Shown: positions 22,449 to 38,549, numbered from the stretch's first letter. The stretch is DNA of 64,000 nt from Paraspadella gotoi (GCA_051294375.1 CM119264.1:10248175-10312174), one strand, 5' to 3'. Notes: generated by a model from the sequence alone, not told the origin. A program made the numbers and translations.

Positions 22449-24803
22449 CCTCTTCGGTCGGCAAACGCCTTCGGGAAGAGCGAAGAAAGAAGAGAAGAAA
22501 AAAAAGCGAGAGAGGAAGAGAGAGAGTCTATTTCGCGCGGTTCATTAAAGTTTCTTTAAAAACACGCTTAAACTTTAATGAGATAAAATCGTATGCATAA
22601 TGGATGAATCGGCGTCGTTTTCCATTTCAAATGCGGAAGAAAAAAAAACGGTCGTGGGTTGTTGGTCTCGCGGAACTTGTCTTCATTACGGAACCGACAA
22701 TCTTATTCCCTTCATCGGCAAAGTCCCGCGACTTAGAAAAAAAACAAAACAAGTTGCGTTCTCTCTAAAAACCGTCTCAGCCGTAATCTTGTTTTGTAAT
22801 CGAATTGGACATCATGCCGTTTGGTCTTGATTAGCCAACTATACAAATAAACATTAATTGAATAAAAGATTTGCCGTAGGAGACGATAAAATTGTAGGGA
22901 AAAAAACTGGAGCGAAATCCACTCTTCAAATGTCAACTCATTTCAGCTACAAAAAACTTAACCTTACCATAACCGTAACCTTATCTTAATTAAACTTAAT
23001 CTGACCCATAACTGTAAAAATAATTTCATCTGTAACGCACCCAAGCTCCTCCCCTAAATCTTCACTCGCTCCCACTCTGTCTCACTCTGTGTCTCTTTTC
23101 CTCCCCTCTCCGTCTTTAATCTGTCTCAATCCTCGACCCTCGAGTTTAAAAGAACAAATTCTTTTCTCATCAACTTCCGCCTCGTCCTCTTCCTCCTCCT
23201 CCTCCTCTTCTTCCTCGACTCTCTTGTCAATTCTTCCGACATCTCTCCCTCTCCCTCTTTTTAATTCCCAACCTTTTTCCCCTTTGTCTTCATCAGCCTA
23301 TCATCTTTCGCTGCCATTTCTTGTTCATTTTACGTTTAACCGTTCTCAAAACCATTTCCCGACTCGAAATCTTTATCTTTCGCTTTCTCTTTTCCGTCTT
23401 CCAACATCTTCTTTTCCGCCATCTTTCTTTTTTCATTCTGTTCCAACAAGTTTCCTTAGGGAACTACCACGCATCCTGCCTTCACTTTCGAGATAATCTC
23501 ATTCGCGTCTTTTCTTTCCTTTCTTTCATTTTCCCTCTTTTCTCCTTTCAATTCTCACTCTCAACTTCCCAGTCGTCTCATTCGCTTCCCTCTTCCCAAC
23601 ATCTCTACCACGCATCCCCTTTTTATCCTTCCATTCTTACCACCATTCCCTCCATTTTATTTCTTTTTATACCATCACTACCACGATTCCCCCAATCTTC
23701 TCTTTTTTCCCACCATTCCCTACCGCGTTTCCCCTTATTTTCTTCTTTTTATCCCAAAAGGAGCAAACCTCTCAGAGCCTCGAGGATCCGACATCTTTTT
23801 TTTTTCAATCAAGACTTCCACTCTCACCCAAATTAAACTTCTCGGCTTTAATTACCTAATTGTTTTCCGTTGCCTGACAACGAAAACGGAGAAAGGAAAG
23901 AGGGGGGAGGGGGCGAGGGGGCGAGGGGGGAGGAGATAGAACTCCCAACGATGATCGCTTTCCTCTCAGTTGATCACTACTGGCCTAATGGAAGCCGTTG
24001 TCTCGACGTAGGACGTTTGTTTCATCATTATGGTTTCGTCTTAATGGCGGGAATTGAGAGAAGAGACGTGGATCTCGGCGAAGAGATCGACTGCCTCGTG
24101 TCTCGTGTCCGGCGGGTATGAGTCGCTTAGCGAGCTTCGCTAACGATACTTCGCTTTCTGCATGAGTTTACGTTTGGCTTTATTGATAGTTTTCAGATTT
24201 TACAGCTTGGGTAGTATTTAGCGCAATATATTTTATAAACTGTAAAAAGTAAAAAGTAGGAAAGAAACGTTTGCCCCCTGTAATAATTATCGTCTCTGTA
24301 TTAACTCCTTTTAACCATCTTTTATTTATTTTATTTATTAAATTGACGTTAGTATCTTGAGCAGCAATGCGTTTTTCGACCAGTCAAACTCGATTCAACC
24401 ATCTTCCATACATATATATCTTCATCCGTCGATTCGACTTTAACTAGACTTCCGAATGAAACCTCTTCGGCCGCCACACACCCCTCCCCCCTGTCCGCTC
24501 CAAAGTCAATCCCCTTCCAATCTTGCTTCGCCCCTCCGCGGTGGCCCTCTCCCGAGAATGAGCCATTGAGGCGAAGTCGACCGGTGAATACAGAAGAGGA
24601 ATCGGAGAAGAAAAAGGAAAGGGAGGAAGAGGAGGAAAAGAAAAGGAAGAAGAGACGTGGCGGAGGAAGGGGGAGTGATGGAAGGAAGCCCAGTGAAAAC
24701 ACTAAACGTCGAAGAGAAGAAGTCAAGGTCGATGGCAGTGACCATTGGGGTTCTCGAGAGTGAGGGGGGTGAAGTGATTGGGGGGTCAGAATTGCCAGCA
24801 GAT

Positions 24804-25104
24804 ATTACAATCAGGGGCGGCGAGAAAAAATAGAAAAAAGAAGGAAAGAAAAGAAAGAATAAGAAAAATTAGAAAATAGTCAGAAGGTTTAACAAATTTA
24901 GACTCCTCGCTCAGACTACAGGAGAGGCACAATGATTGCGATTAAAAAAAAGTTTAAGTAAAACTCCAATGCCAGGTTGAAAGTCCTGGAAGCAGAAGTT
25001 TGAGCACTGGAGCAATTTTCACAACAGAAAGTCGATAATCGAAAACTAAAAACCAGGGGCGAGTGGAAGAGCCAGCCATTTCTCTCGCCACCCCTGGTTA
25101 CAAT
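24804..25104. mobile_element. 285-bp hAT-type MITE with 8-bp target-site duplication
   Basis: The element spans 24812-25096. Its left end CAGGGGCGGCGAGAAA is matched in inverse by TCTCGCCACCCCTG at the right end. CAGGGG-type termini are typical of hAT elements. The flanks ATTACAAT (24804-24811) and GTTACAAT (25097-25104) agree at 7 of 8 positions, as expected for an aged 8-bp duplication. A further inverse pair near 25058-25096 makes a terminal hairpin. There is no ORF. Confidence 0.85.
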
Positions 25105-25312
25105 AAAAGTATTTTGACTTGGAAGAAGGAACTAACAGAAATCCTTAATTTATTAGTAACTTAATAATGTGTAAGAAAGATAAATATTAAACTTAATCTA
25201 ATTAAAAGTTAATAAAGGAGAGTAAAAATTCTGAATCTTTCAACAACACCGAACAACAAGCGGCCCCCTCAGGGTAACCTGTTGAGATTTAGAAGTCTGG
25301 TATTGATGGGCT

Positions 25313-25345
25313 CTCTCTCTCTCTCTCTTCGCTCTCTGGTTCTCG

Positions 25346-25415
<70 letters not shown>

Positions 25416-25509
25416 TCTCTACCTCTACTCATGTGTTGTGGTGCTTTTGAGTTATTCCATGAGATTACATTTTATGGTTATCGATAAAAGGAAATCAACC
25501 GCAAAGCGA

Positions 25510-25600
<91 letters not shown>
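25313..25600. repeat. Two long (CT)n microsatellites
   Basis: CT tracts at about 25313-25420 and 25514-25600, separated by about 90 bp of unique sequence. Followed by an AG tract at 25832-25945. Confidence 0.95.
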
Positions 25601-25607
<7 letters not shown>

Positions 25608-25831
25608 GTCTTGTTTCATTTCATTCTCTTATTTTTTAACACGTTTTCGACAATAAAAGGAAATGACAATGCAAATCCCTTTGCTTAACCGTTTTCGAAA
25701 GTTTTTCCATCCGTTAGAGAAAATAAAAATTGAAACGACTTTTTCTGTTCACCCACCCCACTCTTTTACTTTCCTCTCTCCCCTCTCTGCTCCCCCTCTT
25801 ACTTCAATCCCAATTTTTGTCGCTGCAACAA

Positions 25832-25832
25832 G

Positions 25833-25915
<83 letters not shown>

Positions 25916-25945
25916 GGAGAGATAAAAGAGAGAGAGAGAGAAAAT
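25832..25945. repeat. (AG)n microsatellite
   Basis: AG repeat with GAAG/GGAG breaks, opposite in sense to the CT tracts just upstream. Confidence 0.95.
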
Positions 25946-26235
25946 AAAATGCAATGTTTTGGATTTCTGCGTTAGAAACTTTTTGGGCTTGCGCTCGAAT
26001 CGGTAGGGGGAGGGTGAGGCCGCCTTTGGGTAAAGCGAAGTTGTAAAAATCCTCCCGCCCTCTGCCGGCGGCGCGAAGAAGAAAAGAAATCGGCGTGCGA
26101 ACAAAAGACGGCACGGCGGCGTCGTTAAAACTCAACGAGTTTCTCCGTTCGGTTTTGAAAAACTTCTTTTCGCTTCTCTCCGCTTCTCCCGCTTAATCTT
26201 TCGAATTACAGAGGGCTAATAGAATTTCCAAAAAC

Positions 26236-26237
<2 letters not shown>

Positions 26238-26296
<59 letters not shown>

Positions 26297-26388
26297 CTCT
26301 ATCTCTCTCTCTCTCTCTCTTTTTTCTCTCTCTCTTTTCTCTCTCTCTCTCTCTCGCTCCTCCTCTCTATCTCTCTCTCTCTCTCTCT

Positions 26389-26460
<72 letters not shown>
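26238..26460. repeat. (CT)n microsatellite, longest in the window
   Basis: About 220 bp of CT repeat with occasional TTTT, CGCT and TAT interruptions. Confidence 0.95.
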
Positions 26461-26462
<2 letters not shown>

Positions 26463-27341
26463 ATTCTCAGTCTGTTTTATTTTATTCCAATGCGTGCTTG
26501 TTGTTTCTCGCCCTATTTCCTTTTCTTTCCTTTTCCGTTTTCTTTTTCTTTTTTTAAATTTTTTTTCTTTCGATTTCTGTTTCGTTTCTTTCAAATTCGT
26601 CGAATTTTTGACGAATTTCGTCGCCAGAGTTTTTCGTTTTATTTCTTGGAAAAAAAAAAGTTGAGATTCCAATTTCGCTGTCATCGCCGGAAATTCGAAC
26701 ATCAGCTGGCTCGTTGGAGGGGGGATGTTGAAAATGGAGGAAGAGAAAAGGGAGGAAGAGAAAAAAGGTGAGACAAAGAAATAGAATGGAACAAATTAAA
26801 AAGAAATCGAGGAAAACTAGGAAGAAAAAAGTTGCCAACAAAAGGGATGGGAGTATGTATGTATAAATAAAGCTAAGTAATAGACAAGCGAGGAAAAAAA
26901 TGGGGGGGCCTAAAACGGAGGAAGGGAAAAGCAAAAAAAAAAAGGAGGGGGAAGACAAAAAAACGGGAGACGAAGAAAAGAGAAGGAATTATCGCGAAAA
27001 TAATTCATGGCGAATTAGGAAGGGGAACGACGACGACAGCGACGACGACAGCGACGTCGACGGGGTTAATTGAAAGCGACACCTGAGCTCAGAAAAAACG
27101 AAATGCGTACAAACAAAAAAAAAAGAACATCATGGCTCGATCCACGACAAATTAGGTCTTTTTTTTTTCATCGATGTTGCATGTTGAATCTGAGATTTGT
27201 TTTGGTTTTGTTTGTTTTTAAAATTTCACTAAAACACTTACTCTCCCTTTCATTTCTTCACTGCCTTCCATGCTTTCTTTCCTTCGAATCTCCTCTTCTT
27301 TTTCTATTTCCTTTCCTCCTTTTCTCCCCCCCCTCTCTCCT

Positions 27342-28668
27342 TCATCCTTTTCTTCCAACCTGAGGGATGATCGCGCAGTAGGTGGAGAGAACGCCATTTT
27401 TGTTGGGCAGGGTGGCGATGTGGTGCGTCCCCGGGATGGCGTGGGTCAGCAGGAGCGGAGACCCGTTCTTGAAGGAGTTGGTCAAGAGTTTGTCGGTCGG
27501 GAGGTTGTTTTCGTGGAGGCCTTTGCGGAGATGGTCCACGTGACCCTGGGAAGTATGGAGGCAGGCAGAGAATATGGAGGAAATTGAGCGAAAATAGTTT
27601 TGTAATTCGTAAAGGAAAATTTCAAATATCTGATTTATAAATAGAAAGTAGAAAATATATTTCGCATAAAGAATTAATGAAAAACAAAACAAAATTCGCT
27701 TTCGTTTTAGGAATCGACGGAACGAAATTGAATGCAGTTTCAATTAGTTTTTTGTTTTTTTGTTTTTTGTTTTTTGTTCGAATATGAAATAAATTCTTAG
27801 TTTTTTTTGTTTTTGTAGATCTTTTCTTTCCTCTTAAAATTGTTTGGTTCTTTTCTATCCGTAAAAAAGTAGACGTTATTTGCTTAAGAAAGTTTAGAAG
27901 CCTTCACAAACTGTTGATGCCATTCCACAGTCTAAATATCGTCTTTTCTTACCTCGCCCGAATCGGTGCTTCCCGGACTAAGGTGTCCGACGCAGTGACG
28001 GGTAGGTCCCCCTCCGTTCGTCGCCGTCGAACAAAAGGCGAAGAGAATCTTTCGTTTGTATATGAGGAGACCGAAAAATATCGTCATCGACACCAGGAGG
28101 AGAAAGAGCAACTGAAAAAGCGAAAAAAATAAAAGACAGTCATAAATTATATCATAAGGAGACGACCAACATTTGCAAATAAAGCAATTCACCAAGAAAA
28201 CAAACAATAATTAATATTTAAAGAAAAACATCTACGTATGCTTACGGTAATGTTCAAGGAATGTGAGGATATCGAAGATGGCGACGACGACGACGACGAT
28301 AGCGGCGACGCTGTGTCTGCTTTGAAGTCGACAACAAAGTCTTTGGTCGCCGCCGCTCGCGAACCCACGGCCGACAGCTGGACGTAGAGCTTTTTCGCGT
28401 CGAACCTGAAGATGGAAGGATATAGTCAAATATATTATTATTTTTATTATTATTATTCAAAATATTTAGTATTATAACTTATGTTAATATTTTTAAAAAA
28501 TGTGCTGCGATCCGAAAGTCTTTTTGAATAGGTTCGGTTTCCTGATTTTTATCTCCAACGGCGATTGACGGAAAGTGATAGGGCTTTTGATCGACATGCA
28601 AATCGAAAAGGATCTCAAAAATGTATTTACGCCCGACACTGACGAGAATGTATGGCGTTTAGGGGAGG

Positions 28669-28760
<92 letters not shown>

Positions 28761-28914
28761 TTTAGAGAAATGAGGAAGAAGACGCCATGAATAGATAAGG
28801 GAAAAAGTAAGGCAAATGACCGAGCCAAAGCGCAGCGAGGGTAAGGAAGGATGGGATGAGAGGACAGGAGAAAGAGAAATGGTAGGTGAAGAAATAAAAC
28901 GCTCACTCCTTCCC

Positions 28915-28950
<36 letters not shown>

Positions 28951-31310
28951 TTCGCCAAAAAAAATGAATTAAACTCTCCCTCCTCTTTTCGACCCCAAAT
29001 GTTGCTTGCTATGAAGGAGGAATAGGGAGAAGGATGAAGGGGGAAATCCTTTCAACGTTGGAAGGATTGAGGAAAGAAAGTTTCCAACGCCTCGGGCCCC
29101 TCTGCCTTTCCCAGACTGTTTTTTCTATTTTTTTAATATCGAGGGATGAAGGGAGGAGTAAGGATTAGGCGAGGGAAAGTTAAGACTTTTATATGACTTT
29201 CAAAGGTGTAGTTAGGAATAAATATAAAACGAAGATCTAATATAAACCCTGATCGCCTATCCCACGCCTTTTCATGAAAGGAGAGTAAATCTTTTATTTA
29301 AAAAAATCGAAAGAGCAGGGAAACCCAATTCTTCCTCATCTTTCTCCCTCCCTTCCTCTTTTCCTTTTCTTCCTCCCTTCCTCATCTTCCTCCCTCCTTT
29401 CCTCTCTTTCATTTTCTTTCTCCCTTCCTAATCTTCGTCCCTTCTTTCCTCTCTTCCTTTTCTTTCACTCTTCCTCCCTTCCTCATCTTCTTCCCTCCTT
29501 TCCTCTCTTCATTTTCTTTGTCCCTTCCTCATCTTCCTCCCTCCTTTCCTCTCTTCCTTTTCTTTCTCCCTTCCTCATCTTCCTCCCTCCTTTCCTCTCT
29601 TCCTTTTCTTTCACTCTTCCTCCCTTCCTCCCTTCCTCCTACACCCCTTAAGTTGTTTTGTTGTAAACGAGGCGCCATCCCCTTAATTCTTCGGCGCATT
29701 AAATGTAATTACAACAACGACGCCGTTTGCTATTCGCCCTCGCTCAACGACTACGACTATTAATATCAATAAATGACGCTTTCTTTACAGAATTCGAAAA
29801 GAACGACGAAATCTTTTTTTTTTTATTTACGCTTTTGAAATTTCAATTGAAAAAATTGCTTTAGAGCAAGGATTAAGGATTACTTGAACCGTGGCATTTA
29901 CAGTCTAGATTGTACACTGTACACTACGAACTCTTCTGTATTGTATTATTTGTATCCAATGACTAAATGAAAGGTTTAATTCTCTCTCACGAGCCTTTGA
30001 CAATAACCATCTTGCTCACCCCATATTGTATCCCGTCTTGTTGATATAGAAAGTAGAGATTTGTAACCCAAAGGCGACTTTCTGCAGAGAATATCGGTAC
30101 TGAATGGTGTCGGATTCTCCCAGTAGGTGAGACATCTTGCGGACCCTGAAGAGAAAGTAAGACGACGTCAATAAGACAAACGGCAAACAAAAGAAACGGT
30201 CAAATATTTAAAACACTTGGGAATTGGTGACAAAAAAAAATGCGCGGCAGTGAAGTGTTGAAGCAACAATAAATAGAGGTCAAAAATGTAAAAATTATTT
30301 GAATATTTAATATTTATTACGTTTTAAATGTAAATATATTTCTGACTCGAGGTTTTCACCAAAAGATGTTCCACGATAAATTCGGTCTTTGTACGTAATG
30401 TCATGTCTTATAGCGTCAACGAAATGTCACCACTAACCGGGAAACCTTCCGATCAAGACGTCAAGGGCTCAGCCAGTCGGAGCCACGTACGACGGCCACG
30501 TACATCGGCCGGACGTCGCGCGGGCGAGTGAAAGAGGAAAAGCCGTGGCAAACCAAAAAAAAAAGGAAAAGAAGGAAAGAGAAAAAGTGGAACCTGGACT
30601 GGCTGAAGATTTCCCAGGTGACGTTTTGCTTCGGCAAGGGCGGATGAACGGTGATGTTGCAGGTGATGTTGGCGCGAGACACGAGCGACGCCGGAATCTG
30701 GTCGATGCGATTTCCTAGGTTGGGGGGGGGAGACGGGTAAGGAAGGGTTAGGAGGGGAGCGGAGGGGAGTATATCGAGGCGATGTGGGGAGAAAAATTCA
30801 ATTTGCATATTGTCGAGGAGGAAACGTTTCCGGGCGGCGACGAACGGAGAGGGAATGAGATTGAGAATTCGGTCGAAATTAACAAGCCTCCGATTTATTA
30901 ATATTTAAATATAAACAACGCAGGAATGTAAAGGTGAGTGTAGAGCAAGACTTAAATTTAATTTCTATACACAACGCTGAAAATAAGAAAAGAAAAAGAT
31001 GCCCTCCACTTGAAGGATTGATGCGAATTAGTTAACAATTCATACCTAGCTTACGACATTTTACCATGTTCTAATTATTAAAATGTCTTCGCTTGGTGAA
31101 ATGTACTCGCTCGTCGCTACTCACTGACTTACCCCGACACCGAAGAATCGGCCCCACGTGAAATTCGAGCAGCACCTCCTTCTTCAACATCCGGTCGCTC
31201 AAGTCGACTTTGAAGACGACCCTGAACTTCCAAGTCCGCGTCAGGTCCAGGCGGAAGATGCTCCGGTTCAAGACGGCCGTGTAGTTAACGCCCAGGTCCA
31301 GTCGTTGCAT
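27342..31310 (-). CDS. Single-pass membrane protein with glycosylated, possibly Ig-like ectodomain (N terminus missing)
   Basis: Six exons in transcript order: 31310-31133, 30714-30594, 30145-30020, 28405-28246, 28111-27953 and 27545-27342. Every junction keeps phase; donors include GTAAGT, GTGAGC, GTAAGC and GTAAGA, while the second (GTTCCA) is weak. About 314 residues are seen. The ectodomain has at least seven N-glycosylation sequons (NYT, NRS, NIT, NIT, NVT, NKT, NIT). The block RANITCNITVHPPLP, then VTWEI, then LQISTFYINKTGYN has the spacing of an Ig-like Cys, Trp and E/F strands, but the second Cys is absent. Exon 5 opens with the membrane segment LLFLLLVSMTIFFGLLIY followed by KRK, giving a type I orientation and a cytoplasmic tail of about 105 residues. 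I do not recognise the family. The last exon is read through to TGA at 27342. A weak donor at 27360 could instead join it in phase to RhoGAP copy 2. No convincing first exon or signal peptide was found. Confidence 0.72.
28672..28756. repeat. (AG)n microsatellite in intron of the membrane-protein gene
   Basis: AG tract inside the 1.6-kb intron between exons 3 and 4. A CT tract of opposite sense follows at about 28915-28960, about 160 bp away, so the pre-mRNA could form a hairpin. Confidence 0.9.
29331..29640. repeat. Polypyrimidine minisatellite, 46-bp unit
   Basis: Roughly six imperfect copies of a unit built from CCCTTCCTCATCTTCC, CCTCCTTTCCTCTCTTCC and TTTTCTTTCT. It is almost purely pyrimidine on plus and purine on the transcribed sense, inside the intron between exons 3 and 4. 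Such strand asymmetry can favour triplex or G-rich structures. Confidence 0.8.
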
Positions 31311-34229
<2,919 letters not shown>

Positions 34230-34322
34230 NNNNNNNNNNNNNNNNNNNNNNNNNNNNNNNNNNNNNNNNNNNNNNNNNNNNNNNNNNNNNNNNNNNNNNN
34301 NNNNNNNNNNNNNNNNNNNNNN

Positions 34323-34545
34323 TCTGAAAAAACGAATCACGACGCGTGCGCCGCGCTGACGCCTCCACCGCCGCCGCCGCCGCGCCGCCGCGCCGCCGCG
34401 GCCGCCGCGCCGCGCCGCCGCTGCCGACCGGCCGGACTTCGCCAGCGACGTCTTGTCTTCGTCCGCCGCTGCCGACGCGGCCGACTTCGCCAGCGACGTC
34501 TTGTCTTCGTAACAACTTCCAACTGAGCGGATTTCCTTATCTTGG
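34323..34545. repeat. GC-rich island with 48-bp tandem repeat between two gaps
   Basis: Bounded by N-runs at 34230-34322 and 34546-34904. It contains CCG-type repeats and two near-identical 48-bp units holding GACTTCGCCAGCGACGTC at 34435 and 34483. On minus the unit reads as 16 codons (DEDKTSLAKSAASAAA) in an open frame, so it may be part of a repetitive coding exon whose flanks were not assembled. No splice site or product can be assigned. Confidence 0.6.
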
Positions 34546-35290
34546 NNNNNNNNNNNNNNNNNNNNNNNNNNNNNNNNNNNNNNNNNNNNNNNNNNNNNNN
34601 NNNNNNNNNNNNNNNNNNNNNNNNNNNNNNNNNNNNNNNNNNNNNNNNNNNNNNNNNNNNNNNNNNNNNNNNNNNNNNNNNNNNNNNNNNNNNNNNNNNN
34701 NNNNNNNNNNNNNNNNNNNNNNNNNNNNNNNNNNNNNNNNNNNNNNNNNNNNNNNNNNNNNNNNNNNNNNNNNNNNNNNNNNNNNNNNNNNNNNNNNNNN
34801 NNNNNNNNNNNNNNNNNNNNNNNNNNNNNNNNNNNNNNNNNNNNNNNNNNNNNNNNNNNNNNNNNNNNNNNNNNNNNNNNNNNNNNNNNNNNNNNNNNNN
34901 NNNNCAGGGGCTCAAGCAGGTTTAAAAAAGCAGATGGGCGCCTCGCGAGTCGTTTCAGAGATGGCGACGTCGCGGTGGAAGGAAAAAGATTATGACCGCT
35001 CGGTGATATGAAGAAGTGGTTCGTGAATCTGACGTCGTGAAGGTAAGGCGCAAATGTGGCGCAGGTTTGAGTAGGTTTCAACGGCATTTTTTTGCGAGGT
35101 AGTAAAGTGAGGGAGAGGTGGTGTATCATAAGTGTCGAGACACCAGCGTGGAGTGGGTTTGAGTAACATTGACTTAGAACTTTTATTGTTAGAATTACAA
35201 TTTTGCAATTTCTTCTTCGCTCTGTCGTCTCTCCAAAGGCGCCTTTTTCCTGGCGCCGTGCCACGCCGGGCTTCCCTCGACGCAACACCA

Positions 35291-35620
35291 GGATGACAGA
35301 AGAGACAGATGAGACCGATGAGACAGAAAAGACGAAAGTGATAGAAGAGACAGATGAGAGAGATGAGAAAGAATAGACAGACGAGACAAATGAGACGGAT
35401 AAAACAGACGTAGTTACAAAAGACAGACGAGCCCCACAAGAAAAAAGAAACAGAAGATCAAAGGAACAGAAAAGACATACGTAGTAGTGAAAAGAGACAG
35501 AAAAGACATGCGAGATAGAAAAGACAAANNNNNNNNNNGTAGTGAAGAGACAGAAAAGACATGCAAGATAGAAAAGACAAAAGAGACAGAAGAGACAGAC
35601 GAAACAGAAGCGACTTGGAA
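35291..35620. repeat. Degenerate GAGACAGA-type minisatellite
   Basis: Purine-rich repeats of GAGACAGATGA form, ending in two near-identical ~36-bp units on either side of a 10-N gap (35529-35538). Short Thr/Glu/Asp frames across it are interrupted and not called as coding. Confidence 0.7.
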
Positions 35621-36487
35621 CGAGCTCGCGTGGCGCCGTTCATGTCACGAGGTGAGAGAGACATGGGGCCAGTGAGCTCAATCGACCTCGGTGAGAATCA
35701 CTGGAAGGTGATAGATCTTGCCTTTGACGGCCAATGAAATCAAGCGTGGGGGAGAAAAAATGAGAGGGTGACTCGGATAACTTATTGGGTCAGTGGAATA
35801 GAATCACAGAAAGCTTCAGCGATTATATCAGGAATTATAGTATTGAAAATTACAAAGCTGCTAAATGTCTAAAGATTTATAAGTAAAACTGTTTATTCAT
35901 CAGCTATGAAAGAAATAGATAAGGGAAAACAGCAAAGATAAAAGGCCATCCAATTATCATCACATCGAAGTCAATTTGGAATAGCTCGGTTTTCATCACA
36001 AATAAAAGCCTCTGATGCAAAAAAAAAAAAAAAGAAGAAAAAGAAAAAAAAATTAGGAAAAATTCTCACGTGGCGAATCAAATAGCGAAGGATGCGGAAT
36101 CTTGACACTGAAATATCTCTCGCGAGGGAAGAGAGGAAGGAATGAAGAACAGAAGTTCCCGCTGTTCATCTCTATTTTCTGAAGATAGTTGGAGAATTAA
36201 ATATTCAAAATCTCGTCATTTTATGGATCATTCATATATAGATGTCAAACCGTTGTCTTCATTCATTATTTAAAATTCAAACCTTTTTTTTTCATTCATT
36301 GATTTACTTATTTGTTATAAATTAGAGATTTGTTTTAAAGCATAAAAATCAAAATATTTAATTTAAGTGATTCATTTAAAGAAACGCGGAAAGTAAGTCT
36401 TTCTTGTCTTCTTTTTTAAAACTTTTTTTTCGGACAAAGACTTCGACAATGGCTTCAACTGAGGGTGAAAAGAATCGAGCAAACAGA
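35621..36487. other. Non-coding stretch before the repeated 10.5-kb unit
   Basis: AT-rich unique sequence with a poly-A/GAAA patch at about 36020-36052. Nothing else recognised. Confidence 0.5.
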
Positions 36488-36614
36488 CGAAAGAAACTGT
36501 CAAGTTTGGCGAACAAAAATAGAAAAAGAAGCCCTAAAAAAATGAGAGAAAAGAAAGAAAGAACGAAAGAAAAAAAGAAAAGAAAGAAAGAAAGAAGAAA
36601 AGAACGAAGAAAAA

Positions 36615-36662
<48 letters not shown>

Positions 36663-37794
36663 AAAGAAAGAAAGAAAGAAAAGAAAGGAAAGAAAAGAAA
36701 AGATAAAAAAAAGGGAAAAAAAGGAAAAAAGGAACCTAATATACTACGACATTCAAAGGGCGGGAGGATTTTTTTCCTTATGCAAAGCAGTGAAATTTTA
36801 CACGCAGCGAAAATCCCGTGTACCCAGTGACAAAGCGGGGGGACATTAGAATCGCATATGAACTGCGACGCGACGCACCGCAGTCGCATGAACGTTGGCA
36901 CCGCGCCGAAACCGGCGATGCGGCGGCGCCCGCGACGCCAACGCCAACCAGAGCGGAGGAAGAATCGACAGTTGAAAGAAACGAAGAGAGAAAAAAAAGA
37001 AGAAAAGGAAAGAAAAAGAAGGAAGGACAGGAAAAGAAAGAATTGGGATAAATTGAAACGAGGGAGGAGGCAACGAGGCGGAATTGACAAGTGGAGGAAA
37101 GGAAAGGAAGGAAAGGGAGGAAAGGTAAGTCGTGAATGTAATAAGCGGACGACGTAAGTCTTTCCACCGATTTATGGACTTTTTCTCTTGGCGAATGAAA
37201 TCATGGTGAGTTTTTTTACCAACTTTATTTCTCATCGTCAGGATTTTTTTGTTGAATAGAAAAGCAAATGTAAATTGTACAATTTTAAATAGAATTAGTT
37301 AAAGCAAGCACAGAAACAGAATGAAGTTGAAATTCTACAAATTATATAAACCCAAGCATGGATGATCAATAATTTGTCCTTCAAAAATCTCCGTTATCAT
37401 CAACGAGGTTGATGCTTATCTTAATATTGTTGAGTTGGATTTTAACTACAAATGTCGGAAATAAATTTTTAAAATTCTTTCCTCGTAATATTTTAGTTTA
37501 TAAAGTTTTTTTCAAAAAAATGTGATTCACCCATGAACTCCATATCATTTTAACAAAAAGTGGGGGATCCAAAGACCAGAGCGAATCTTTGTATTATTCA
37601 AGAATCTGAGTTGGAATTCGGAATCGAGACCAAAGGTGAAACCTTCAACGAAACAAAGCTTCGTCAAGTTAAGAGACTTGAAATTAAAGTCAGTTTAAAA
37701 ATATAACGTCGACGAAAAAGAAGAAACAGCAAACAAAGAAACAAAATAGGAAAATAAAAAAGAAATAAACATAAAATAAAAACAAGAACAAGTG

Positions 37795-38184
37795 TTGCGC
37801 CCTTTGATCACATATGACATGACATGACTAACAAATTTTCTTTGCCCGTGTATTTATATATGCGTTTTATTTCAAATTCAACATGGTTGATTCAGTACAG
37901 TCAAGAACATCAAACAAGACTAGGTCTAAATAGTAGAAATTTTGTTATGACATGCCCTGCATCAAAACCGTCTTTTATTACTTATAGATTTAGGAATTCC
38001 TCAAGCCGACGCTAGTTTTTTCTGTCTTAACAAATGAGCAACCAACTATAGGCAAATTATATGCATTTTAACGTAAATGGGACATACCGACGGACAGACA
38101 TACCGACCGACCGACTGAACAACAGACCGACCGACCGACCGAAAAGTGACTTATAGAGTTGCTCCGCGAGTACTCGCGGCGCAA
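37795..38184. mobile_element. Dispersed TIR-type repeat, full copy in unit I
   Basis: Starts TTGCGCC and ends GGCGCAA. A 12-bp palindrome GCGAGTACTCGC lies just inside the right end, preceded by a GACC/GACA tetranucleotide tail. Internal blocks are shared with 5869-6160. It is 390 bp with no ORF. Superfamily is not assigned because no clean target-site duplication is visible. Confidence 0.75.
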
Positions 38185-38503
38185 TTGAAACTGTTTACAT
38201 ATATACAGAAAAAAAAATGCAACGATGGGTGAAAAAAAAAAGAAGATAAGCACCCTCGCGAGAAAACGACTAAGAAAAAAAAAAAATCAGGGACGAAGGA
38301 AAACGAGAAAAGATCGAGGTGAAAAGAAGGAGATCCTTCGAGAAGTACACCGCTCAGGATGGACGAAAAAAAAATATTCGGTATAAGTTTAAGGAAGAAA
38401 AGACAATAGAATAGGCCAATGTTTTGATGAGGGAAACTCGACTTGCCCTCCCGTCGATAAAGAAATCTAAGGGAGACAGGCGAGGGAGAGAGAGAGAGAG
38501 AGA

Positions 38504-38549
<46 letters not shown>

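Noticed and set aside
22949-23000. Short telomere-like TAACC-type repeats
   Set aside because: Only a few imperfect 6-mers; too short and degenerate to call an interstitial telomeric repeat.
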